Positions 1 through 8,805 of a stretch of DNA of 64,000 nucleotides are shown one piece after another. Source of the stretch: Effrenium voratum (taxonomy: Eukaryota; Sar; Dinophyceae; Suessiales; Symbiodiniaceae); contig CAUJNA010000192.1 of the NCBI GenBank assembly GCA_963377175.1, positions 1-64,000 of the forward strand, given 5' to 3'. The notes beneath the pieces are model-generated. The model did no database searches. It had not been told where the DNA came from and saw only the letters and a program-made list of their open reading frames with translations. The position numbers were made by a program, and so were the translations under genes. Each line of letters begins with the position of its first letter. Position 1 is the first letter of the stretch.

Positions 1-799
1 CGGCCCATCAGCGCGCCGTTGGAGCACAGCCAGCTGATCCGCAACCTGGCCGGCGGCGCAGGCACAAGCTCACGGAGAACAGCGCTCCGACCGCATCTTC
101 AACTTTGTAAAGTGCTGCGGCGGCGAGAAGGCGTGCCCCCGCTGGAGCAGCCGGCAAGGCTGAAGGAGCTCTACCCCTCCAAGCGGGTGGCCGGACACCA
201 CGCTGGTCATCAGCCACAGCAACGCAGCGGAAACCGGGCCCTCAGGTCATCCACATAGATTTGGGTTGTTACAAATCGGTAGCAACCCATTATCAAACTG
301 ACCACCCCAAAACAGCGGCCTAGCCAACAGGCAGCACAGCGCTCTAGGGGTTCTAACATAAGGTGGCGCACCTTTGCCTCCATCGCCACACGTGCCGGTC
401 CACAAGCGCGCGGCCCCTGCAAGCAAGAACCTTGCCGGCACGCTGCAGCTGGCTCTTAAGCTCGGTGCGGCGGCCCCGGAAAGAGCTTCTAAAGACGATC
501 ATGTTGTCGATGACGCCTGCTCACCTTCCGTCCCAGCTCCAGGTCGGTGTTGCTCGCAAGCGCACTTTCACCCTCTTGGCCCCGTCGTCCTGGAAGTTGC
601 CGGGCTTCCACAGCACCACGTCTATCTTGCACACCAGCGCGCCCTGATGGGAGTTCTCCATGGATATAAATTTTCTCTCCTTGGCATTGGTCCAGCCCAA
701 GTGCAAGCTTTATGGTTGCGAAGTTGGCTTTTTATCTTGCGGAGAAAACCGGTCGATGCTTCTTGGTCGTTGTAGTGGCGGTAATCTTGCTCCTTAAAA
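1..799. other. Decayed flank, probably remnant of the viral element
   Basis: No intact gene is visible. A plus-strand stretch near 80-165 reads RIFNFVKCCGGEKACPRW, which has a protein-like composition, and soon meets a stop. A minus-strand frame at 706-521 contains IDVVLWKPGNFQDD. Both look like gene pieces with indels. The GC content and the neighbouring methyltransferase and capsid-like genes suggest the same PLV origin, but I do not recognise either fragment. Confidence 0.3.
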
Positions 800-1315
800 A
801 TGTCAAGACTCCTGGAGCTTTTCTGTGGACCAAGTCGGTGGCAGGGCCTTCAAGGCGGGGGGCTGGAAGGTGTCTCCATGGACATCGTGTCGAAATTTGA
901 GCCCACAATTCTGTGCGACATCCGGAGCTGGAACTACACGACGTTTCCGCCGGGGCAGTTATTGCGCACTTTGACCCCCTTATTGGGTCATCGAGAACCC
1001 AGCCACCGGGCTGCTGAAGACCCGGCCGTTCAGGAGCGCCTGCCCTGGGTGGACGTGACCTGCTGCAAGTACGACACTTGTACAGGAAGCAGACGCGGCT
1101 GTGGACCAACATGCGCTGGAGGCCAAGGCGCAGCCTGTGCAGCCTGGCAGCCGCTGCAAGGCGTGGCAGGACGCAGGCACCGGGCCGCGCAGCGGGGCCG
1201 GCTGATGGAGGGGCAGTACCAGAGGGTCAGCCAGTCACGCGAGCTGCTCTACAGCGTTCCTGCGCTGGCGACGAGATTGCGCGCGTGGCCACGGCGGAGC
1301 TTGCGGAGCGGCTGA
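800..1315 (+). pseudogene. DNA methyltransferase-like gene, internally deleted
   Basis: The product would be a SAM-dependent DNA (cytosine-type) methyltransferase. The start ATG is followed by LLELFCG, the SAM-binding motif I. Then comes VSMDIVSKFEPTILCDIRSW, which fits the strand-2 acidic motif and the next strand. In shifted frames VIENPATGLLKTRPF (about 988-1032) and LPWVDVTCCKYD can be read, followed by YRKQTRLWTNM and a C/H-rich tail ending in LLYSVPALA. This order matches methyltransferases seen in algal viruses and dinoflagellates. At least three frameshifts are present: near 830, near 865 and near 985. The stretch between FPPG and VIENP is too short: the catalytic Pro-Pro-Cys motif expected there is missing, so this copy is dead. 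It converges on the capsid-like gene on the other strand. Confidence 0.72.
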
Positions 1316-1427
1316 GCATTCCGGACAGAAGCCCATTTTCCGTGTTTTTTGCATGTTTTTTGGCCCTCAACGCCAAAAAAGCTAAGAGAGACACCGGGTC
1401 TTTTTTTTAGTCCGTGCCGGAAAGCGT
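1316..1427. other. Gap between convergent viral genes
   Basis: This spacer separates the plus-strand methyltransferase and the minus-strand capsid-like gene. It contains T-runs at 1346-1361 and 1402-1409, and A-runs at 1375-1380. Such runs would suit transcript 3' ends on both strands, but no clear stem precedes them. Confidence 0.3.
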
Positions 1428-2339
1428 CCCGAGCGGGTGCTGACATCTTGGGCACGGCTCGGTAGGAAAGCCGGCAATGAACGCGGCCGATGTTGCGCAC
1501 CGTGTTGTTGAAGTGCCCCTTCATGGGGCACTGCAGGCTGCCCAGCTGCATCTGCAATTCCAGAAGGCTGTCCTCCTGCCTGGCCGATGGGGGCCACGTC
1601 CTGCCCCGGTGGCCAGCAAGTGGATTTTGGAGCCCGCGTCGTTGTCCGAAAAGGTCACGAACGCTCCCATGAGTTTGTGATTCAACTCTACCAGCGCAGA
1701 GTCAGGACAACCTGGAAGGCCAGAACTCAGACGTTCTGGATCTTGAACGGTGCTCAGCGTGGCTCCCGCCGGGTGCGCCCCGGCGTTCTTAGACCACAGC
1801 GCAGTTGTGGCGTCCGCAAACTCAATTTCTATCACCAGGTTCAGCTGCGGCGGCAGCATCTTCCCGCAGCGCAGAATGCCCACCATGGTGGGGCGCAGCA
1901 GCACGTCTGCGTGGCCGCCCTGGTGCACCGCGCGGCGACGCGGGGTTGTTCACTTTGTCGAAACCTTCCATGGCCTTGTTGCGGTTGTACTCTCGGCCCT
2001 TCAGCAGGTCATGCACGGCCACAGTGCGGCCGTAGTAGTTGATGTCGTCGCAGCGCTGGCCGTTGGCGAAGACCTGACGCGCTGGACGAAGCAGGCGGGT
2101 TGGGCGTGGCCGGGGCCAGCGGGTTGGTGCCGTCCGTGTTCCTGACGCGGACGGCGATTTGATTGACTCGGGGTCGATGAAGGACGTGCCGCTGGTCAGC
2201 GGGATGCGGCAGAGCTCAGCGAGCTGGGGAAGTACTGCACGTCATGCCGCGCCGTCACGTAGTTTGTGTTGCTTGTTTTCAGCTTGTAGTCCAGGCTCTG
2301 CATCAGCTCATCCTGGGCTCCGGCGGTGACTACCTCCAT
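1428..2339 (-). pseudogene. Polinton-like double-jelly-roll major capsid protein, frameshifted
   Basis: Reading the minus strand from ATG at 2339: LMQSLDYKLKTSNTNYVTAR, then (other frame) SFIDPESI, then VFANGQRCDDINYYGRTV (around 2080-2030), AVHDLLKGREYNRNKAMEGF, then GILRCGKMLPPQLNLVIEIE (around 1885-1825), and finally LQMQLGSLQCPMKGHFNNTV near the C-terminus. The order of an N-terminal segment, a motif of the form NGQ..DDI.YYGR followed by HDLL, and a later LPPQLNL.IEIE strand is what I know from Polinton/PLV major capsid proteins, which form the pseudo-hexameric capsomer. At least three frameshifts break the frame (near 2200, 1930 and 1500). The hairpin array at 2371-2577 lies just upstream. 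Assignment is by motif pattern only. Confidence 0.66.
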
Positions 2340-2370
2340 GCTTGTTTATATACATGCATTTTGAGTCGTA

Positions 2371-2577
2371 CTTCTTCTAGGGCGTATACGGACGAGAAGA
2401 ATAGCGTTTTGTGGCGCAAAATCGTGCAAAAAAGCTATTAGTCCAGGGCGTATATTTATATACGGCCTAGACTGATAGCATTTTGTAGCGCAAAACCGTG
2501 CAAAAGCTATTCTTACAGGGTGGACATTCATGTCCACCCTGTAAGAATAGCGTTTTGTTGCGCAAAACCGTGCAAAA
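2371..2577. repeat. Array of three hairpins separated by three conserved boxes
   Basis: Three stem-loops (2371-2399, 2434-2479, 2506-2551) alternate with three copies of a box of about 31 bases (starting at 2401, 2475 and 2547) with consensus ATAGCRTTTTGTDGCGCAAA followed by AYCGTGCAAAA. The stems differ in sequence while the boxes are conserved, so the unit is about 73 bp. The array lies between the end of a virion-type gene (2623) and the start of the capsid-like gene (2339), both on the minus strand. It could terminate the upstream transcript, promote the capsid gene, or be a protein-binding array. Confidence 0.75.
2506..2551. repeat. Perfect palindrome, 22-bp arms, 2-bp loop
   Basis: The left arm at 2506-2527 begins GCTATTCTTACAGGGTGG. 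Its exact reverse complement lies at 2530-2551. The spacer is only TC. No mismatch occurs in 22 pairs, although all neighbouring genes are decayed. Confidence 0.95.
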
Positions 2578-2590
2578 CAGTGCAAAAAAA

Positions 2591-2622
2591 ATTCTCCCCC
2601 AGGAGGAGGGTTTTATTTTATT
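2591..2622 (-). terminator. Possible transcript-end hairpin
   Basis: CTCCCCCAGGAGGAGGG is partly self-complementary and, on the minus strand, follows the stop codon at 2623-2625 within 30 bases. A-rich and T-rich tracts border it. Position and shape fit a 3'-end signal of the minus-strand viral genes; function is inferred. Confidence 0.35.
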
Positions 2623-3551
2623 TTAAGCAGCCTCAATGTCTCGCGCCAGCTGGTCAAAGCTCGGCGGAGGCAGGCTCCGGCGTGACTGCCCGGAGCTGGA
2701 GCTTGCCCGCGAGCTCGGCTGAGACTGGGGCAGGGCCACGAATTTCAAGCCCCAAGAAAAAAGGCGCGGCGTGTTGAACTGCGCCTGGACACGGAAGCCA
2801 GACTGCGAGGATGCGCGGCTGCTTGCGGGGCTGCCGGACGTGGCTGCCGGTGCGCAGCGTGAAGTGCTGAGGCTGAGTGGCGTCGTTCATGTTGTTGGCG
2901 GACCGGACGTCCTGCACGGCCGCGTCCTTGCTGCCCTGCTGAGGCCGGAAGAGCGTGTTCTCCAGCACCCAGCCCGTGCCGCGGGCGAGACCGTAGGCTG
3001 CGCCGCCTGCAAGCCCAACAGCGGCCGCCGTCTCCTCCACGGCTCCACCTCCTGCGCGCGCTGCCCCGCCTCGCCCACAAGGCGCTCCACGTCACTGGGC
3101 CGGCCGATGATCTGCGGAGGCGGCTGCGGCTGGCCCGGACGGGGCAGCACGTTCAGGCGCACGTACTCAGCTGCGTCCTGGGGCAGCTGAGAGCGGAAGG
3201 CCTGCGCGGCTGCAAGCCCCGCCGCTCCTGCGCCTATGAGATCCGCTGCCGCCTGAGCGCCGTCGGCCGTGCTGCGCAGACGTTCCGTGCTGGAGGGCGG
3301 CCCTGACCGTTGGCCAGGGCGCCGGCCTCGGGGTCCAGGTCGTCCTCAACAAAGCGGGTTCCGCCGTAGCGGGAGTGCGGAAGCCGTCCTCGGGAATTGC
3401 CTGCAGAGGCGTGTGCTGCAGGGGCCGGGGGTTGAGGTCCTCGCTGGACTGTACGAAATCGTCCAAGTAGAAGCTCATTCCGCTCAAGGTAGCCCACCAC
3501 CTGCTCAAAGCGCGGGCGCTGGTTGAAGCCGTGCGCCCGAAGCGTCTTCAT
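2623..3551 (-). pseudogene. Virion-type gene(s), function unknown, frameshifted
   Basis: The minus strand starts with ATG at 3551, immediately after the stop of the next gene upstream (TAA then ATG). It begins MKTLRAHGFNQRPRFEQVVG, shifts frame to SFYLDDFVQSSEDLNPRP, shifts again through RFVEDDLDPEAGAL, and continues with YVRLNVLPRPGQPQPPP and a glycine/alanine-rich segment AVGLAGGAAYGLARGTGWVL. It ends FDQLARDIEAA before TAA. The glycine/alanine stretch could contact a membrane or the capsid interior. At least four frameshifts are needed. It may be one gene or two adjoining genes. I do not recognise the family; the capsid-cluster context suggests a structural protein. Confidence 0.5.
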
Positions 3552-3830
3552 TTACTGTTGCGCAACTTCGCCCGCCGCCCGTTCCACGCCCCGCGCGTAG
3601 CGCAGCTGGGCTACCTGGCGGTGCACGGCCTCCGTCAGCCGGCTCACGTCATCCAGGTGCCGCTGCCCCTCCTGCGCCTGCCTGCGTTCCCCCAGCCAGG
3701 CGTTGAAGGCCCGCGCCTCCTCCAGTTCTCGGTAGCGCTTCAGCAGCAGCGGCTGCAGGTTATAGCTGGGGTACGTCTTGCGGAACCACCGGAGCATCCG
3801 CGGCTCGTTGCGGGGTTCAATCGACATCAT
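3552..3830 (-). CDS. Small helical protein in viral cluster (92 aa)
   Basis: This is an uninterrupted minus-strand frame starting MMSIEPRNEPRMLRWFRKTY and ending GEVAQQ. It is rich in Arg, Glu, Gln and Leu and is predicted by eye to be largely alpha-helical, with a possible coiled coil in its second half. Its stop directly abuts the ATG of the downstream gene at 3551, a compact viral arrangement. It is one of the few unbroken frames in this fossil cluster. Function unknown; a minor virion or scaffolding protein is a guess from context. Confidence 0.5.
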   Translation of the reverse strand: MMSIEPRNEPRMLRWFRKTYPSYNLQPLLLKRYRELEEARAFNAWLGERRQAQEGQRHLDDVSRLTEAVHRQVAQLRYARGVERAAGEVAQQ

Positions 3831-3933
3831 GCTTTTACACTAGTACGCTTGCGCTTGTTCTCACCGGTCATAAGCCGACTGCCTCTCCAGCAGGCGCGCT
3901 GCTGCTCTCTTGTGAGCTGGAAGCGGGTGTGCC

Positions 3934-4547
3934 TCAGGGTGACGGGGCCCCTGAGGGCCAGTGCCCGTCGTCTAAGCCCGTCTCCACAATGGTACCCACT
4001 CCGCTCTTCAGCGTGATCTTGGAGAGGATGTCGTCGCCCAGGTTGCCCAGCACTCTGCTGGCGTTGGCCAGCTGGGCGCAGCGCAGGTAGAGCTCGTTGT
4101 GCGCCATCATCCGGACAAATTTGAAGACCTGCTGCGGAGACGAAGCTCGGGCCCAGCATGTGGTCCACGCCACGCTGAAGGGCTTGGCGGGAGAGGCGGG
4201 CGGCGCGGCGGGGTAGTCCGCCGCGTCAGGAAATTGCTGGCGCAGCTCCAGGTCGTTCAGAATGAGCCGGTTGCCGTTGTAGGCAACGCTCAGGCTGTTC
4301 GTGGTCTTGCTATAGGTGGCGGTGGCAAAGTTGGAGCTGATCCAGGCGGCCAGCCTGGGGCCCGTGTAGGCGCCCTCCGGAAGCTGCGCCCAGTTCAGCG
4401 TGCCCAGCGCGGCGTCAACCCAGTAGAGGTAGCGGCCCCGGTCCGTGGACAAAAAGCTGTCGGCCAGCAGGCGGATCTTGTAGACGGCGAGCCGGGCGTC
4501 GCTCTGCAGGTGCAGCGACTCTCCCAGGTCGACCTCGAAGTCGCTGC
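3934..4547 (-). pseudogene. Virion-type protein truncated by a foldback element
   Basis: The minus-strand frame enters from the right at about 4546 with DFEVDLGESLHLQSDARLAV, continues RLLADSFLSTDRGRYLYW, then EGAYTGPRLAAWISSNFA and LSVAYNGNRLILNDLELRQ, and ends in a helical part containing VFKFVRMMAHNELYLRCAQL. The strand-rich N-terminal half resembles minor capsid proteins of Polinton/adintovirus-type elements: a pattern of extended strands, then GAYTGPRLAAWI. The start codon is missing because the foldback element starts at 4548, exactly where the frame ends. Nothing on the far side of that element continues the gene. Confidence 0.5.
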
Positions 4548-5165
4548 AAAATGCCCAGCAGCTGCCTTTGTTTCTGCAAGGCGAGCCCCCTCAAAGGAAA
4601 CCCTGGCTGGCTTTTTTGGTTGGCTTCTGGCTGGCTTGGCTTGGCGTCTGGTTGGCTTCTGGCTGGCTTTCTGGCTGGTTTTGGTTGGCTTCTGGCTGGT
4701 TTTGGTTGGCTTCTGGCTGGCTTTCTGGCTGGTTTTGGTTGGCTCCTGGCTGGCTTTCTGGCTGGTTTTGGTTGGCTTCTGGCTGGCTTTCTGGCTGGTT
4801 TTGGTTGGCTCCTGGCTGGCTTTCTGGCTGGTTTGGCTTGGCTTCTGGCTGGCTTTCTGGCTGGTTTGGTTTGGCTTCTGGCTGGCTTTCTGGCTGGTTT
4901 GGCTTTGGCTCCTGGCTGGCTTTCTGGCTGGTTTGGCTTGGCTTTCTTTTTTTTCCCTGTTTTTTTAGCTCGCCTTGCAGAAACGCAGCTGCTGGGCATT
5001 TTGCAAGCATATCTAGGGGTCATTATTTTGCAGCCACACGCCTGCACGCAGCGTTTTAGACTTCGAATCCTTCGCAGGACGAGGTCATTTCCTGGACGGA
5101 CGAGTGCCAGGAGCCTCTCAGGTAGAATAGAATCCATTTGGGAAACCCCCTCTAAAGAGAGAGAG
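4548..5165. mobile_element. Foldback element H, copy 1, carrying a tandem-repeat loop
   Basis: Arms at 4548-4588 and 4968-5008 are inverted copies (ATGCCCAGCAGCTGC...TTTCTGCAAGGCGAGC against its reverse complement). Between them lies a tandem repeat (4600-4960). The right outer part (5009-5165) matches two other loci, 16085-16490 and 16905-17160: TATCTAGGGGTC, then CACACGCCTGCACGCAGC, TTCGAATCCTTCGCAGGACG and finally CTCTAAAGAGAGAG. The left outer arm is missing here. It truncates the virion gene at 4547. Confidence 0.7.
4600..4960. repeat. GGCTGGCTTTCTGGCTGG-type tandem array
   Basis: Units of roughly 30 and 60 bases built from GGCTTCTGGCTGGC, TTTCTGGCTGG and TTTTGGTT are repeated about ten times. 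All frames on both strands stay open through it, giving W/L/F-rich or Q/P/S-rich pseudo-proteins that should not be called genes. Confidence 0.9.
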
Positions 5166-5221
5166 GCTCAAGTTGCACAAAACGACGATGGAGCAAAAGC
5201 TCTCAGGAGATCGCTGCTAAG

Positions 5222-6397
5222 ATGTTTCAGGAGGAACGCCGAGGTGCCAAGACTGGTGGTGCTGTCCCGAAGATGCCAGATGAGAAGTCGCAGGCTGAGC
5301 ATCGGCTGAGCCATTTGCCGTATGCCCCGTGGTGCCCTAGTTGTGTGGCTGGTCGAGCAAGGAACGGGCCCCACAAGTCAGCCGATGATGTGAAGAAGTC
5401 AGAGCAGGGGATTCCTGTCATTCAACTGGATTATGGATATGGATTCACGGATTCTGAGGGCAATACAGTTCAGGAAGTACATGCAAACCAGAATGGCACC
5501 ACTGTATTTGCAGTTGCTTCTGAGGTTGGATGGATCACTGCTTTGCCGATTTTAGCAAAAGGCGGTCAATCCTTGAAGGAGGCGACTGAGGAGATTTGCA
5601 GAGCTAGCATGAGGCTGAACGCGCCTAATGTCATTCTTCAGTGTGACCCTGAACCTGCTATGCTACAGCTTTGCCGATCTGTGCAGGCGTGCAGAAGTAA
5701 GCTTGGGTTGCAGACGACTGTTAGGCATGCGGTAAAGGGAGACCATCAAGCCAACGGTCGAGTGGAAAAGGCAATTTCAACCACTAGGAGGCTGGCAGTG
5801 ACCTTGAAGTCAGCTTTATGGTTGATCCGACACGCGGCATTCCTTTTGAATTATTTCTCTGTGCAGTCAGGTTCGAGAAGGACGTCGTTTGAAATGCTTG
5901 CTGATTGCAGGTATGGTGGTGTTCTTGCAGAATTTGGTGAAACAGTTTTCTTTTACAAGCCTCGGGCAGAGAAAGCAGAAGCAAAGTGGCAGAAGGCGAT
6001 CTGGGTCGGAAAGAACTGGGTAAATGATGGCCACATTGTTCTAACTGAGCAAGGTGGCTTCGAGAGCAAAGTGGTGAGAAGGATTCCTGATGAACGGAGA
6101 TGGAGTGCAGAGACGGTCTCAGGACTGCGTGGTCTGCCGTGGGATTATTCTGGAGAGAGGTTGAGGCGATTTTTGCCTAAGAAGCAGAGGAACGTTTTGG
6201 TCCCGCTTCCTTTGACAGAGGAAGATGTTATAAAGACTGGGCAGAGCGTAGCAGAGGCCTTGCGTGAGAGCAGCTCAAGCAGTTCACGCGGCCCAGGTGA
6301 TGAAGCTGCTTCGGGCCCGGAGACGGTGATGTCGCCTGTGGAGGAGATGAGTGCAGGAGAGTCTTTGGCGAAATCCAGGAAGGCAGAGGAGTCAAGT
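5222..6397 (+). pseudogene. Copia-like retrotransposon integrase fragment
   Basis: The open frame starts at ATG 5222. A short Cys pair (WCPSCVAGRA, residues 37-46) follows a His, like the end of an integrase zinc-binding domain. The catalytic core shows the DDE triad: D70 in VIQLDYGYGF, D142 in LQCDPEPAML and E182 in NGRVEKA, with spacing 71 and 39. The post-core region contains FFYKPRAEKAEAKWQKAIWV, as in dinoflagellate Copia-type polyproteins. The frame runs on to 6706, but from about 6397 its sequence changes to the antisense-free shadow of a DNA polymerase fragment, so the retroelement is broken there. Gag, protease and reverse transcriptase are absent. It sits directly downstream of foldback H. 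Confidence 0.8.
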
Positions 6398-7060
6398 GAA
6401 CCCCACGCCCAACAACGCAGGCGGCTGCAAGGAGTACAAGTGCCCGAGGCGCACCAAGAAGGCCTCGTGGCAGCGCCACAGTGCTATCGAGAGATAGCCG
6501 AGCGCACTCGGCAAGTGCCGCTGCCCGGGCCGGGAAGAGCTTGCTGCGGTACAGGGGCAAGGCCTCCGCTGAGCGTGCTATGCGGACCTCGAGGTCTACA
6601 GCACGCCCGCCCCGACGGTCCATATAGCGCAGCAGCAGCCAGCGCGCCAGACCGTCGCGGCTTCTTCCTGCTACGTCCTGCGGCTACGTGCCACGCGAGG
6701 AGCTGAGGCTGAGGCTCACGCACCACGAGCGGGACAGCGACAAGTTCCACGCCGTCCGCGCCATGCTGGACGGCCGACCACTACCTCACATGGAGACGCC
6801 GAACTCGGCCCGTCAGCATGACCCGGCGGGAGGAGCTGGAGCACAGGGCCGCCGCTCACTGCAGGGAGTGCCTTGCGTCCTTCGAGACCGCTGAGAAGAA
6901 GCTCCACCACTGCCACGGCACCGGGCAGTATCTCGGGGCGCTGTGCCACTCCTGCAACATCGCGGCCCAGACGCCCAAGACCATCCCAGTGGTCTTTCAC
7001 AACGGGGGCGGCTGTGACTTCCACTTCCTGCTGCGCTACATCGCCACGATGGGCTCTCCT
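6395..7060 (+). pseudogene. Protein-primed family-B DNA polymerase, exonuclease-side fragment
   Basis: Three frames together carry the segment. YADLEVYSTPAPTV (around 6570) resembles the D-x-E exonuclease motif I region. PREELRLRLTHHERDSDKF follows at about 6690. Then, in an open frame from 6818, CRECLASFETAEKKLHHCHG is followed by TGQYLGALCHSCNI and KTIPVVFHNGGGCDFHFLLR. The run of C-x2-C, a HHCHxTGxYxGxxHxxCN block and PxxxPVxFHNxxGxDxHF is characteristic of Polinton/Maverick-type protein-primed PolB. The polymerase palm domain is absent, and several frameshifts and stops are present. It joins directly to the broken retrotransposon at about 6397. Confidence 0.75.
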
Positions 7061-7089
7061 GTCTGCAGGGCACCGCGCGAAGAGCCACC

Positions 7090-7262
7090 GAGAGCGAGGC
7101 AGAAGGAAGCGACGGCGAGAGGCCCATGCCCATGGCCAAGGCCGCGCCAAAGCCAAAGGCCGCACCCAAGGCCAAGGCCGCGCCAAAGCCCCTCAGCGGC
7201 TGGTGCGCCCTGCAGGCCGCGATCAAGCAGGGCGACTACAGCCACCTCAGCCTCGCAAGTCG
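7090..7262 (+). pseudogene. Lys-Ala-Pro-rich basic tail fragment
   Basis: One frame reads SEAEGSDGERPMPMAK, then four repeats of the type AAPK/AKAAPK, then PLSGWCALQAAIKQGDYSHL before TGA at 7261. The repeats look like a nucleic-acid-binding basic tail (histone H1- or viral core-protein-like). It may belong to a separate PLV gene or to a low-complexity insert. No start codon can be fixed. Confidence 0.35.
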
Positions 7263-7299
7263 GGCGAGAAGTGCCTGCAGATGAGCTGAGAAGGCCGAC

Positions 7300-7636
7300 T
7301 GGTCTGCCTTGTTGGAGAGACCCGTGGTCAGCGCTGCAGAGCTGCGATGCTGCTTCCGTGCGCGGCCACCTGTCCGTCCGTGGTGGCCAGGGCCGCCGCC
7401 GTGGCCAGGGGCGCAATTGCCGGCGCCAGCGCTGCTGTCCAGTTTGAGGCCAGCTCGGCGGTGACTTGGTCGCCCAGGGACTGGATGGCAGCCGCGTTGT
7501 TGCCTGAGGCTGCCGTGTTCACCGCCAGGTCAGTTACTTGGGCGTAGGGTGTCAGAGCAAGGGCCAGCTGCCCTGCAGTGACGTGCGTGCCGTCAGTTAC
7601 CTCTCCGTTGTCCAGGTACTTGTAACGTAGGGGTGT
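7300..7636 (-). pseudogene. Fibre-like alanine-rich protein fragment, copy 1
   Basis: The minus-strand frame contains YKYLDNGEVTDGTHVTAGQL, then AVNTAASGNNAAAIQSLGDQ and ATAAALATTDGQVAAHGSSI. Repeating small residues with spaced Ile/Leu/Val suggest a trimeric beta or coiled-coil shaft, as in viral fibre or attachment proteins. A second, more decayed copy lies at 14745-15115 with about 85 matching bases at each end. Homology to a specific family is not claimed. Confidence 0.45.
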
Positions 7637-7640
7637 TGTA

Positions 7641-8154
7641 CTTTCGCAACGCGCCCCCTTGAGTCGCTAAGGAGCATTCGGGGTCTTCGTAGCGCTGGGT
7701 GGTATAAATAAATCTCATCTCACAACCGCCCCCGAGCCGCTATGGACCATTCGGGCAAAATCGCTGTACCGTGGAACGACGAAGTGACCTTGGTCTGAAA
7801 AGAAGCGAGGGAAAGCATCCTTCACTTATGATGAATTGACCGATGGCGTCGGTCAAAACACTTGGGACACCTCGGGCTGTAGCGCATGACGAAGTGACCG
7901 GCGAAGCTATGCATTGTGTGCATAGTTTTACAGGACACTTGTCTCATGGGGCGACACGGGTCATGAGACACCTCGGAGACTCAAGCGCTACCTTGTCTCA
8001 GTGGTTATGACCTGCGGGGCATTCATGAACCAACCTTGCTCATTCATGAGCCATTGATGAATCACCCGGTTCCATTATTGACTCAAACTTGCCAACGAAG
8101 AAGTCCTGCTTGCAGTAGGTCACGCATGCAGGGCAGGCGCTCCATGAACGGGCG
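7641..8154. other. Gene-free spacer with small repeats
   Basis: No frame is convincing. ACGAAGTGACC occurs at about 7780 and 7890. A stem-loop at 7942-7973 pairs GTCTCATG with CATGAGAC around CGACACGGG. A TATAAATAAAT stretch at 7703-7713 looks TATA-like but has no gene next to it. Confidence 0.5.
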
Positions 8155-8300
8155 GGTAGTCCAACCTGCACGGGCAGAAAGCATACAGCCGGCCAGGGAT
8201 GGAAGCAGAAAGATCTAGGGCCCGGCCCGGAGGAGTCCAACCTGCACGGGCGCAAAAAGCACGCGGAAGACTGCCTGCCAGGGATGGAAGCAGAAATAAA
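8155..8300 (-). repeat. Two ~110-bp units, inverted relative to 13930-14225
   Basis: Each unit contains CCCGGAGGAGTCCAACCTGC, ACGGGC, a polypurine stretch and GCCAGGGATGGAAGCAGAAA. The same unit occurs three times in opposite orientation at 13930-14225. The two loci therefore bracket 8.3-13.9 kb as inverted repeats. Confidence 0.8.
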
Positions 8301-8627
8301 CAAAAAACCCTCTCTCTACGCGCAGGGTGGTCGGCGTGGAAGAGTGAAGTCGGAATTTCAGTTCTTTTCCCACGGGAGGACTTGCTTTTTCCTGGGAAGA
8401 ATTCCGACCTCAAGTGCGCGGGGCGGGTGGAGGCCGGCCAGCGATGCCGGGCAGGTGGCGCGGCAGCGGAGGATTCGATGCCAGGCAGGAATGTGGTTGA
8501 AGCCTCCACAGCAAGGGGAGTGTGAAGGTTCAGTGGGTTGGCGTGCCCCCGCACACATGTCGAAAACTGAGACGTTGGGCGAGCTAGTATCAAACGAGGT
8601 TGGGCGAACCCGTACTAAAGCGCACGC
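8301..8627. other. No gene; one hairpin shared with 12.6 kb
   Basis: GAAGTCGGAATTT at 8346 and AATTCCGACCTC at 8400-8411 form an inverted pair around 40 bases. The same arms recur at 12586-12625. Nothing else recognisable. Confidence 0.5.
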
Positions 8628-8745
8628 TCAACCACTTGGCCTCCATGCCACTTGCACGGCCGCCCTTTCACAGTGGCCTCCATGCCACTTGTACAGCGGG
8701 CCACTTTCACTTGTACAGCGGCCGCCACTTTCACAGTGGCTCCCC
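8628..8745. repeat. Short tandem repeat with CACTTTCACAGTGG
   Basis: About three irregular units contain GGCCTCCATGCCACTTG, ACAGCGGCC and CCACTTTCACAGTGG. The last motif is itself a hairpin (CCACT/AGTGG). Confidence 0.7.
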
Positions 8746-8805
8746 AACACACGACACAACGTCGCCTGCTCCACGCTGCGCCCTCCCCGCGGCTCTCAGA
8801 CGACC

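Noticed and set aside
4551..5309. W/L/F-rich membrane-like ORFs and Q/P/S-rich ORFs on the other strand
   Set aside because: All come from the GGCTGGCTT tandem array inside foldback H.
5222..6706. A single 494-codon protein
   Set aside because: Residues beyond about 390 are an out-of-frame reading of PolB; the integrase part stops at about 6397.
7703..7713. TATA box
   Set aside because: TATAAATAAAT is present, but no gene start follows in a sensible distance.
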